This document shows, one piece after another, positions 1 to 10,917 of a stretch of 64,000 nt of DNA. The DNA lies in NCBI GenBank assembly GCA_900708905.1, contig CAADRB010000002.1:5906269-5970268 (forward strand), in the 5' to 3' direction. Below the pieces are notes generated by a model. That model was not told the origin of the DNA. It searched no databases and saw nothing but the letters and a program-made list of their open reading frames with translations. Numbering within the stretch: the first letter of the stretch is position 1; each line of letters opens with the position of its first letter. The translations under genes and the position numbers were made by a program. The DNA is from Hymenolepis diminuta (Eukaryota; Platyhelminthes; Cestoda; Cyclophyllidea; Hymenolepididae).

Positions 1-224
1 GTGTTAGACTTAAAACTCCAAGTATACTTTGTTCGGCTCCACAATACAGCAACGTCTAAATCAAACAAATGATCTTTTATTAGACTTAAATGTCAACGTC
101 AATTCAGATACACAGGCTGAATTAGAAAATACATATGAATGCGCCCATCAAATCCATCCTCCTAGCTGCACAAAAGTTCAATATTTACTACATTAATGTG
201 AGATAGAAAAATGCGCTGACGTAC

Positions 225-3200
225 CGAGATTGTGGCTTTTCATCACATTCTTCGGCAATGTAGGCCCGCAATTCATAATCCACTCCGCAAGGCTGAAACA
301 AAGACAATAGGAAATAAGCGAGTTGAAAAGCAAGGATATATTGAGCTAGAACAGAAGATACAAATTGCGTTTTTCTAACAGTTTGCACCGAATTTGGGCA
401 ACTTAACTTGTGAGTCATTTACAGTAGATGTTTAGCTTTAAATATATTTTGTTTATTGGATTTGCACTAGCTAAAAATCCCACCTTATACTAATCAACCG
501 CTTCGCTACCATGACAATTAGAGGTGATAGCACCCGATTATTTAGTTCGAGATGTACACCTCCTTCTGCTACCAAATTTTAAAATTAGAAATAATGAAAG
601 TATAAATATAGTATTAAGTCCATTTAATAAATGAAAAAATGATCAAGCAATGTTCATATCACAAATGCGAATTGGATATAAGGACACATTGCTTAAATAT
701 TACCAAATGGGAATGAAGGTAAAGTATGATGATTTCTTTCTTAAAAAGCGAAGTTATCTCTGGAGCTCAGGTTGCAGTTTCCGCAACCTTGTCGTTACCA
801 CATCCAGGATACTTGAGGAGTTCATTTCTCTTGTGATCAGTTTTCAAGACAGTTGAGGAACATTTGTACTGATTTTCATGAACGGGATTCGAATTCTCTA
901 GTAGTTTTATGGGCACATACTTTACACTCCTGTTCAAGTATGTTGGACGCCAGAGGAAGGATAAAATCTAAAATTGCGAATGTTTAAAGAACGAGTGGGT
1001 TTCTAACCGTATTATCAAGTTAATCGATCGTGAAAACACATTTAGAGAAGTGGTACTCCGATAGGAATTTCTATTCTAATTTTATGAATTGCACAAACCA
1101 TCCATAGGAAACTGTTATTTTACTGTAAATGCAAAAAGCAAATGCAAATGACGACATTTCACCCCAAGCTGAACTTTAACCATGACTTGTTAGCATCCCT
1201 TTGGCTCGTTGATGGCTTCGGAACACAAAACGGTAACTTACCTTTCCACTATCGCTTGGACCAGGCTGTAATGTCACGGAGGCTGGTGTCGCAAATGGGA
1301 GCTGTAAAGCAGAAAAAATACTAAATATAAGATTTCTTAAAAAATAAATCATTATCTTAAGCATAGTAAATCATTTCAAATAAAAATAAGACTGCTACGC
1401 CATTGTTCTGAATTGGAATATGACAAAGAAACAAACCAATAAGTCCGATTTTGATTCCTTAAATATTAAAAAATAACTCAGTGGACATTCAAATCACTAC
1501 CGTTATTTTATTTATAGATTGTATCAAGAATACGATATGAACAAAAGAACGTAGAGATTTCAAGATTCCTGTGAGATAGTTGGATAAACTGGTAATCACA
1601 TTTCACACTTTTGTACCCCTTGTTTGTTTGGGGGTTATTTCTTCTGCAATTTCGACTAGCACTGATCTGTTCTAGAAGTCATATTTATGGAAGAAATCAT
1701 TCCAGTACTCGCACTCAGTGTTCGGTATTTAATTAAATCTTTTAAAATAGGTTTCTTTTCCGCTCCAGATGGGATGGCTTTCTGCTTGACCTTTATGTCA
1801 GATGTCTCTTGAATTTTTATCTGATCTCATCCGAAATGCCACTTTAAAGTACATCTAATCACATCATCAAAAGTTATTTTCAAGTTCCGTTTGACCTCTT
1901 TCTCAAAATGTATCTGATCCTAAATTCATCCCTACCATAAACACTATATTTCACTACAATGCATACAATAATCTTGCCCAATCAAAAGCATACTCATTCA
2001 CGTGCATTCAAAGTACGAAAGGCTCAATTAAACTATTTTCTCTCTTTCTCCTCTTGGAAAAGTTCCAAAAAAAACTTTCTCTGTCCAAGACTCTTTCATT
2101 TCATCGAGCCACCTACGACCTCTGATATTTGTGGATTCTTTGAAGGGCATTCTGTTATTAAAATGTGAAAATATATTTAAATTGATTGGAAAGAACTTCT
2201 TCCTTCAAAGAACAAATAGATTTGATTCAATCAAGGCTCTTCATTTCAGATAGGAAACTATGTGATAACTCTTTAAGATGAATCTGCATTTGCTTAAAAG
2301 AAACCAACATTTCGAATCAGGTATTTTGCTGGCGTCAATGGTGTAATATTTCCCGACTGGTTGTGTCACCAAGAGATACTAGTCCGAAACCCATCAAAAC
2401 ACATAACCATAAAAATCTATTAGACTTGGCCAAACAAAAAATTGCTCTAAGGCAATTTTGCAAGCTTGAGATTAGAAATTATCATCCGATCATGCCTGTT
2501 CATATAATTTTGTCAATAAATTGAAGCATCCGCTGGGCAATAAAACTAATTCTACAAGTTCGCCAAGTGAAGACCAAATTTGAGTGAATTGATACCAGGT
2601 ATATCTCAAAAATGCAATTGCGTTTCCAATTTTTGACCAAATTAAATGGACAAAAGCAGATTAAATAGCCTCTCCCCTCTCCGTAAAATTTGCTCTTAAA
2701 ATTGACAAATTTTAAAATGTAATAAGGTAAAATTCAAATGCAAAATAGTTATTTGGCGACGAAAAAGAAACGAATAAAGATGGAAGGTAGAGACAGAACC
2801 ATATTTATTGTGAAACGTAAAAAACTAAAACGTCATAAAACACTTACCGCAGTAAAATAAAAATTTATTTCATTCAAAGAATTTCATTTGCAATTTCGAA
2901 TGCATTCTTTCATTAAAACTTCGTTCATTTTAAAATTAATGTAATTTCATAAAGATAGATAAAGAAATGAATTATTTCAATTAAAAGTTTTGTTTAAAGA
3001 GTTCACTGTTGACCATGATAAGCGGTTGAAGTGAAAATAATAATGTCGCATATTAGAAACGCGCTACGCCTCTTATTCGCAATCGTGACTTCATCTCCAC
3101 TTATTGACAAGTGTGTAATTTGATTCCCAGGATATTTATGGTTGATAATGATAAATTAAGTGAAGATTTTTTCACGAAAAACAATTCGATTTTAAGTTAT

Positions 3201-6200
3201 TTCTTTTTTATCTCAGTTGACACAATTAACTTTGCTATCGCTCATCCGGCATACAGCAAATCCCATTTGAAACTATTTAGGAATTGTGAAATAACATTAG
3301 TAGGCTAACAACTAAAAACAGTTGTCATGCTCACATCTAAGGTGCGAGTTGCAGTTAGATGCATAACTACCACTAAATTAGAGAAATTCAGAACCCTCTT
3401 TGGAAAGCATTTTCCAACACACATCTTAAGTAGAGTAGCATCGTGGTATATATAATCACCAAGTATAATTCCAAATGCTCTAAGCCCTCATTTTTAAGGG
3501 TTATTTGCTTTTTTCAGTTAAACCCAATGTGTATATCTTGTCCCTAAATAAAAAATAATAACTCTTCAATTCTGTTATTATGAACAGATATGGGATATTT
3601 CAAACAATACTATTCTTTTGTAGAATAATGAATTTACTTAAATAGAATAATATCATGATTAAAAATCACGCTCGAATATGTGATAATATGCACTGAGTGC
3701 AAATATCGATTGCTTTATTGATAAACCTTGCGACATATTTAATTTTATCGATGAGTTCATTAGCACTATCAACGAAAATGCATTTAATTTGCCCGTAGTT
3801 AATTCAGTGTTTTCGCGGTCAGTAAAAGCCATTTCCTGCTACACTCGTTTAGCGGAGTTTTGTCTGTTTTGCTGGGACGCCCTAAGATCAAAAATAGATG
3901 ATCGAAGCAAAATTCAGTCCGAATTGCTCCAAAGGCTTTTTTCAACGATGATCAAACGTGATCTCATTTGGCAGTGCATAATTTTCAACTGAGTAAACCA
4001 TTTTAGAATTTGTGGCGCCATCCGTATTGAGTAAAACAACTTGCGGCGGATAAACCGAGTTATTGAAAGATAATGTTTTACTGCTCAAGAACACGCCAAA
4101 TTATTGGTAATATTATGAAGTTCGAAAACCGATGTTTGAGTGGAAAACGGTCGAATACCAAAAAGGTCAGAAAAGAACTGTCATGCAAAACTCAAGACCG
4201 CGGGTTTTATAACGCAGTTCCGAGCGGTGTAAGAGACTGCCCATGAATAATTTGAATGCTAGATTCGTTCTAATAATATTCCACTTTGCATAAAACTGAT
4301 AGATAAGTTGATCATTTAAGTTAATAACAGATCAAATTTCATATATTTCCCCATTTGAAAGCCTCTTGATTTAAAATATATATGCAAAATCAGAAAAATA
4401 TCAGATCCGATATTTAACTTTAATAATCCAGATATATTTAAAGTGCTTTTGTTGGTATCATCTATTTACTCATTGCGTATCACCTTGCTTTATCGAGTTT
4501 TGGAAGAAAATGAAGTGAAGTGGTAGGATCGACCATTCCAAGGTGGTCACTTAGCCTTGGATATATTGGGCAAGACTTCGCTCAGTCATCCAGTTGCCGA
4601 ATCATAAAATTTTAATTTTGGAATGTGAACTGCCCAAAAAGCGAATATCACACGACTAGAATCCAAAAATTAAATGAAATGAGATTCTTTAATACCTTGA
4701 CTTTACTCTCAGCAACATTTTCGGCCTCCTCTTTATTTTATTGGACTTAAGTGTTACCCGGCTCCAGTTGCTTTCAACGATGAAAAATTACAATATTTTT
4801 ACCTTGTCTTGGGTTTTAATAATAATATAATAATGATTATCAGAATAGAACACCGATATTTTGGCAAATTCACTCATAACCAGGAGAATTATGTTCTTGC
4901 TTAATCGGATTATAATAAATCACTGCATTCCCATTCGAAATCGCTACTACTTTTTCTACTAGGCATTTCTTTTCTAGGTAAAAGAAAAGAGAGAACGAGC
5001 ACGGTAAAACGAGATTTAACTTAATGAAATATGCTGTTGCGAAGGCATTAGTTATGCCGCAATAAACCAAGCAACCGACACACACACACACATGCTGTTG
5101 TAAATCAAATTCTCGAAGCATCAACGCAAAAATGTTGAAAAGTAAACTTGGGATGAAGCAAAAATTATTTAAGCGATTCTTTAGCTTAATAGATTTTCAC
5201 TGATCCTACTACTTAAGTTACAGCAAACCGGTAGAATTTAAACCTAGGTAATCCAATAATATAAATAATAAAACCAAGCTTCAAATGCATAGATATGTTG
5301 AATCAGTCTGATTATTTAGACTTTATATACACATTTACAATTTGGGACAGGGAATATGTTTTTATTCTCTGAAATTATGGAGAAGTAGTGTTAATTTCAT
5401 ATTTCAATTTTATTTTTCTTCAAAAGCATGTGTTATTATCTATTTCTTTATTAGTCCAAAACCGAGCACAAAGGAGAAACTATTCCTCATATTGCCTATT
5501 TTTCACCGTCCGAAATTGTAAGAAACTAAGTGGGTATGAGTAAGAATACCTAAGGGTAAGTAATTCATTTCTACCTTCATATTTTTCCACTCACTGCAAA
5601 TAAAATAGAAAAAATGTTTAAAAGAGCACCAATTAAGAAGTATAGCAACTATGCATGCTTAAAAGATGGTTTTTAATCACAACTTCAAAAGAAAGCCACG
5701 TAAAATCAATAAGAAATTAAAAAAATTATTATGAATGTGATCATGTATCAAAGATTAAATGTCAATCAAGCCCTATAGCAATTAAGATTAAGCCTAAGAT
5801 GATAGAAACTTCAAATTTGACATTTTAACAGGATCATAATCTTCACCTGTTTAAGAGTAAGGAGAGGCAAGAATAAATAGTGATTTTAACAAGAAATTAT
5901 CCCCTATCAATTATAAGTTGCAATTCATGAGCCCAGAAGAAAAAAATCAAGTTTAATTATTATAACTGAATTTAATCAAACGATTAATATAACCACCTCT
6001 CAGCTGAGACAGATATATTCAATCGAAACGCCTGTATCTAAGTTCACTAACGAGCGTGCAAGTTGAAGAAGAAAATACAACTTATATTCTGAAGTTACGG
6101 AGAAGATCAGAGGTATCCACTCATATTTATTGCTATTTTTCTCATAAAAAAACACAAATCAGAATTAATTTAGTTCCATATCATCTAATTGCTGAAGTTA

Positions 6201-7412
6201 ATTGTTGCATAGAAACAAATATGGTTAGAACTACCCAAGGATAGATTTTTCTTCAGACCATCGCATATTCTGTTGACAGACTTAGTAAAACGAAAAATTT
6301 TCAATCTCAGATTGTTTCAAGGAAAAACAGTAAACTGCAGTAACCCTAAGTTTGATCAAAAATATCTTCAGTATCCCAGAGGGATAAACTGCACAAGGAT
6401 TTATGAAACTTTTTTATTAATGCTTCGTATCTAGCGTGATAAAAAGTCATCACATTTTAAAATTAAAGTCGAGTGCAGAAATCGAGTTAAAAATGACAAA
6501 TTCGATCGCTTTGATAAAACATGATACTTGCAGATATTTTAATGCCATTCATATGTGGTATATAGACTATAAATATTGGTTTGCGAAGGAGGATTTATTA
6601 TGACGGAAAAGGGTTTTCGGTTAATTATTATTTAGGAAATATAAGCAATAAAACGAATGCATTTTATTTAAATTAAATAGCAATCACATTTAACAATATT
6701 CTTCTAAATTCGTCGACATTAATGTGACACATCAACCATCTAACATCATTTTATGACAATATTAAGGGCAAAGCCACAGATATAATGATTACCTTGAATG
6801 CAGTAAAATAAATAAACATTAGGGCACTTACCTCGAAGAAAAAGGGATAAGCACCAGATCCAAGTTTCTTAAGAAGACGTTCCTGGAGGCGAGTGAGTGC
6901 CTTAACTTCATCTTGAGTGCCACTGGCATTCTCAGTGGAACTTTCCTCTTCATAAATCGAACTTCCACGGCGTTTATTTCCACTATTATAAGAAGCAACA
7001 GCAATTATGGGGATTGGATTTGTGGGCAGATCATCAACATAAGGCTGTTGTGGAGGATAGATTTGCGCTGAAGCCAAAAAGAGATCTTTCCTGAATGACA
7101 AACCTAGGACATCAAGATCTTCTCTTCCATAACGAAATGCAGCCAATACGTGAACAAAAACGCGTCGATTTTTTACATACGACTCATCAACCAAAACAAC
7201 ACCCTCTAGTCAAAAAGTGATTTAGCGTGAGAAACGTGATCTACCAATGGGATCGACGTGTGTTAGGTGATCTAAGAAATCTCGTTTGGATAAATAGGCC
7301 GTGAGCTAAAATGATCATAAAAGGAATAGCAAAGTACCTTTCCATTCGGACTGCTTTTCTTAAAAACTCTCGTTCCATGCCTTTTTGAAAAATCACCGTC
7401 TGGATCAGCCAT
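225..7412 (-). CDS. ARRB: beta-arrestin (5' part, truncated by the left window edge)
   Basis: Arrestins bind phosphorylated G-protein-coupled receptors at the plasma membrane, uncouple them from G proteins and recruit endocytic partners. Five exons are visible: 7338-7412, 7245-7305, 6832-7205, 1242-1301 and 225-292, about 212 residues, all from the arrestin N-domain. Family hallmarks are [31 protein letters not shown] and AYPFFFE, continued by [12 protein letters not shown] and [14 protein letters not shown] across two introns with matching phase. The start is ATG 7412 ([19 protein letters not shown]), which fits the short polar N-terminus of arrestins. Introns 1 and 2 are only 32 and 39 bp. 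Intron 3 is 5.5 kb and holds a dispersed repeat. Residues 100-125 carry a Ser/Glu-rich insert (EEESSTEN) before the conserved LTRLQ helix. The C-domain and tail lie outside the window. Visual versus beta subtype is inferred only. Confidence 0.93.
4520..4800. repeat. dispersed repeat family R1, copy 1 (arrestin intron)
   Basis: A block with visible similarity to 25230-25570 and 27255-27500, and in part to 22215-22400. The shared core reads roughly GACTTTACTntC, then a pyrimidine-rich stretch, then a TTGTCATTTACTGGACTTA-like end, followed by a TAATAATATAATAAT tract. No ORF or terminal repeats were seen. It is probably an old non-autonomous element. Boundaries are approximate. Confidence 0.45.
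5078..5092. repeat. (CA)n microsatellite
   Basis: A short pure ACACAC tract in the large arrestin intron. Confidence 0.8.
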
Positions 7413-7766
7413 TTAATACAAAAAAACCATTAGCAAACTGCAGATGCTAAGAACTTATTTGGACGAATCTCAAGGTTTTTAATTTGGTAAAAGCCACATC
7501 CTATCATTAAAAAAATAAATTCTGCAAATAAATATAAAATTAATTTTACAAAAGTATTTCTTTAATATTTAAAAAATGTAAGTATTAAAAAACACAACAT
7601 TCCAATATTAAAGTTATCAATTTCATACTTAATAAAAATTTGTTTCGAAAGTAATACTAAATATATTAATTAGTTAAATTTTTAAACATTTACGAAACTC
7701 GGTGCTTGTTATAATACGCCAAGTCCACTTCTAAATTTTGTTTTAGGGAGAGTGTTGGGCTTCACT
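7413..7766. promoter_or_regulatory. shared divergent promoter region (arrestin / RPB7)
   Basis: Only 354 bp separate the arrestin start codon (minus strand) from the RPB7 start codon (plus strand), so both promoters and both 5' UTRs must fit here unless there are further upstream non-coding exons. The segment is strongly AT-rich with no repeat or ORF. No convincing TATA box stands out from the AT background. A regulatory role is inferred from position. Confidence 0.5.
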
Positions 7767-8538
7767 ATGTTCTATCATGTATTTTGGATTTACATTAAGT
7801 TATTTTTCCTAGATGCAATTAGAGCATGAAATTCTTCTACATCCAAAGTACTTTGGTCCGAACTTAATTCAAACCGTGAAGGCAAAGCTCTTTTCGGATG
7901 TCGAAGGCACTTGCACAGGAAAGTATGGATTTATTGTGGCTGTTACTAATATTGAGCATATTGGTGCCGGAAAATTGCTCCCCAGCAGAGGATTTGTTCA
8001 GTATCCGATTGTTTATCGGGCTGTTGTATTTCGTCCCTTCCAAGGAGAAGTCATCGATGCTGTTGTAACACAAGTTAATAAAGTTGGCGTCTTTGCCGAG
8101 GCTGGTCCTCTCAATGTATTCATCTCTAAATGTGTGAGTGAGGTTTTTCTGTTCTAGTCGCTCTCTAATTCTTTATTAAATTTACATTTTTTTTTCAGTC
8201 TATTCCAAATAACATCAAATTTGAGGGAGCCGAACCCAATAAAAATACGAATGAAAATGACGGGGAAGAAGAAGAAGAAGACGTAAATCTTTTAACTGAA
8301 CTTTGTTGATCTTATCATATGTGAATTTTTAATATTTTCCGTTCTCTTCATTCAGACCCAAGTTATTCAGTTAGAAGATCGTATTCGTGTTAGAATTATT
8401 GGTCTTCGTGTGGATTCTAGTGCAATTGTAAGCCTACGTAACTTTTCTTTATAATAACTATTTTAATTTAATCTGTTTGCCATTTTCTAGTTTGCTGTCG
8501 GAACACTTATGGATGACTACCTGGGCCCTACTATGTAA
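7767..8538 (+). CDS. POLR2G: RNA polymerase II subunit RPB7
   Basis: RPB7 forms the RPB4/RPB7 stalk of RNA polymerase II in the nucleus, binding nascent RNA and helping initiation. Exons are 7767-7778, 7813-8133, 8199-8282, 8356-8427 and 8491-8538, giving 178 residues (human 172). The N-terminal SHS2/tip domain reads [15 protein letters not shown] and [15 protein letters not shown]. The OB-fold follows with [32 protein letters not shown] and the C-terminal [13 protein letters not shown]. The start is fixed by the 4-codon exon MFYH, spliced over a 34-bp intron to MQLEHE, as in other animals. Exon 3 encodes an Asn- and Glu-rich loop ending EEEEED, longer and more acidic than the usual OB-fold loop. 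It is divergent from arrestin and convergent with URI. Confidence 0.96.
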
Positions 8539-9882
8539 AACCCGTTTATTATGATTCCTTTTTTGTATATATCTTTTTTACTGAAATAATAACGTTTATT
8601 AGCTCTTTTTCCCCTCGTATTGGTAGAGATAATGCACCATGGATCTTTGCTTGACTTTCATTACATGCTATTTCATTCGAAACGGAGGATGTAAATCACT
8701 ATCATCTTTAAAATCGATATCGATGGACGTAAGGTTGGGGCATTTTTGGGGTATTAAGATTACATTTAGTTGAAAACCGTTGTCATTTTCTTATTAAAAC
8801 CTGGTTAATTCATATTGCATCTAACAGTTTGCTTAAGGAAAACATCGATATTGTTACCCCTATTTATCATTATCATTTTCTGCTAAAATACCCCTTAGTT
8901 TCGCCGAGTCGATTATTCCATGCTTAATGTAAATTTCTCAGTTAGCTTTTGGATTTCAGGAGATAGATTACCCATGTTCGTTCTTTTGCTCAATTTACCA
9001 ATGCGTTTTAAATATCTCATACTCATCGTTAGTTCAAATGCAATACTTGCTTCTCTTAATTGTCAGTGCTCTCATACCGTAAATGGATCTCTAACTCGTT
9101 ACCTCATTTGAATGACGTTATGCTCTCCTCGCAAGACAGAAGAATAATTTGTTAATAATCTAATTGTCAGGCATTGAAATGCAAAAACTATTGCTCACTA
9201 TATCATGCTACAGAACTAGGTAGCGATTTTCTATTTTTAAACGTTAAATGTTATCTCTTGAAAGCAATAGATATTTTTTCAAATTGTTTAACGCTGATCA
9301 AACGGTCACTCCAATTTGACCCTATTTCATTTTATGTAAATCGTATTAACTTAGTTTATGACGGTTCTCTACCGGATGTCTGCGTGGCCCTTGTTTTCTC
9401 TATTATCTTCTCTTTACTAATCCCTAGTATTGTCGTAATTGGACGATTTTAACATTTCTCGAAGCCAAAATCTAGCAAATTGGACTGTAGAACAGAATGG
9501 CGGTTGTCGAGCCTATTTCATTTCTAGTTTGCTGTTAATATACTCTGCCCACCTTTTCTTACTATAGTTGTTGCTAAAAACGTTCCAAGCCCATGAAGGT
9601 GAGTGTTAGCAGCGCTTAACAAGAGTAGACGAAAAAGTTAGCTACCGTAGTACACCATTCACGTCACTGTATGTACTCAGATAGACGAACATACACGCCG
9701 ACCATATTAACATTAACAATTTGGAACCGAAGCCTATTTGTCTGTGCGAGATGGTAATCCGTCTCATCCCTACTAGCCGGTTAAACTAATCATTTCATTG
9801 GCTGCACGGTACACAAAACCATGATAAAAAGCTATAGAATACCCATCATTGCCCGATATACCTCACACAAAAATGACTTCAT
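8539..9882. other. intergenic region between convergent RPB7 and URI genes
   Basis: This contains both 3' UTRs. No ORF with recognisable protein signal was found. The stretch at about 9580-9790 is less AT-rich than its surroundings, but I see no gene or repeat structure in it. Confidence 0.6.
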
Positions 9883-10917
9883 TTACTTTGACATGTGTTG
9901 TAATCGAAATCTAGAAATAGGACGCTTGGAAGACATAGGGGCGGGTGGATTAGACGGGTCATTTGAGTCATGTTCAACCACCTGAGAATAAGAGGATCCA
10001 GCTGAGGATGGTAATGATGATGTGGATAAAGTTGGAGCATTTCTCTCAACAACCTGAGTAAAGGGATTGTTAAATGGAGCAGACTCATGGGGAATATCCT
10101 TGTCACAATGGTCAGAAGCTCTGATATGTACAGGTTTTGATTCTACAGGTGTGACTTCTTTATTCTTAAGGATTCCCTTAGTTTTCTTGTTCTTCCTCTT
10201 CACATAAGCCACAAAATCAGCAGGTGAAGCTTTGCCCAAATCAGTGAAAGTGGGATCTACTGGCCTCGAGGGATTATCCGAATGGTGGATTTCAATGTCA
10301 GGGAGGTAGGAGACATCAGACGAATCGCTCTCAGCTTCCTCTTCACCTTCATTGAATCTAACACGATGCAACGAAATTTTCGTCTTTTCTGCCTCCTCGC
10401 GTTCTCTAGCTAACTGCTTTTGGACGCTCCTTTTGTGTTTCTCTAGCCATTCCTTCTCCTTCTCGGGATCATATTCTTCCCTTATTTCAAAATCACCTTC
10501 ACCATTCTCTCCCCCAAGTACACTGTGAGGTTCTTCTCTCTTGGCCAGCCTCTGAGTAAAACCCTCACGGTCAGTGAGGAGTTTTCGTTGTTCTTCGAGT
10601 TTCTTGATGGCTTCTTGAATACGCTCAATTCTCATATCGATTATTTTGAGGGCTTGGTGGGTTGAGACCTCACAGAAGTGTTCCGAGTGACCACCAAGGT
10701 AGACTAGTACCTCATTTGTGTGTACTAAACGGCCGGGAATTAGGGCTTTAGGGGAAAAGGGAATGAGAGCATCCTTGGAAAAGCACTTTGACATCTCCTC
10801 CAGTCGCCCTCGCAGCTCCTCATATTCGGTGATGAATTTGCGGAGACTGGCGACCTTCTCATCGGTCTGTGAAATGGCCTTTTGTTGCTCCTCAAGGAGT
10901 CTGTCAAATCGCTCCAT
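9883..10917 (-). CDS. URI1: URI, unconventional prefoldin RPB5 interactor (single exon)
   Basis: URI is an alpha-type prefoldin-like scaffold in the R2TP/prefoldin-like complex. It binds RPB5, assists RNA polymerase assembly and in mammals also binds PP1-gamma. The 344-residue ORF has the prefoldin layout: an N-terminal coiled coil (1-45), the hairpin core with PGRLVHTNEVLVYLGG (61-76), and a second helix (85-118) rich in Glu/Lys. RVRF at 185-188 fits a PP1 RVxF docking motif. Residues 230-252 (ADFVAYVKRKNK, GILKNKE) and the tail KRPISRFRLQHMSK match the conserved URI C-terminal region (human GKRVSKFKAARLQ). It is shorter than human URI (535 aa) because the acidic linker is short. No introns are visible. 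The start is the first ATG of the open frame, followed at once by the coiled coil. Confidence 0.9.
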   Translation of the reverse strand: MERFDRLLEEQQKAISQTDEKVASLRKFITEYEELRGRLEEMSKCFSKDALIPFSPKALIPGRLVHTNEVLVYLGGHSEHFCEVSTHQALKIIDMRIERIQEAIKKLEEQRKLLTDREGFTQRLAKREEPHSVLGGENGEGDFEIREEYDPEKEKEWLEKHKRSVQKQLAREREEAEKTKISLHRVRFNEGEEEAESDSSDVSYLPDIEIHHSDNPSRPVDPTFTDLGKASPADFVAYVKRKNKKTKGILKNKEVTPVESKPVHIRASDHCDKDIPHESAPFNNPFTQVVERNAPTLSTSSLPSSAGSSYSQVVEHDSNDPSNPPAPMSSKRPISRFRLQHMSK

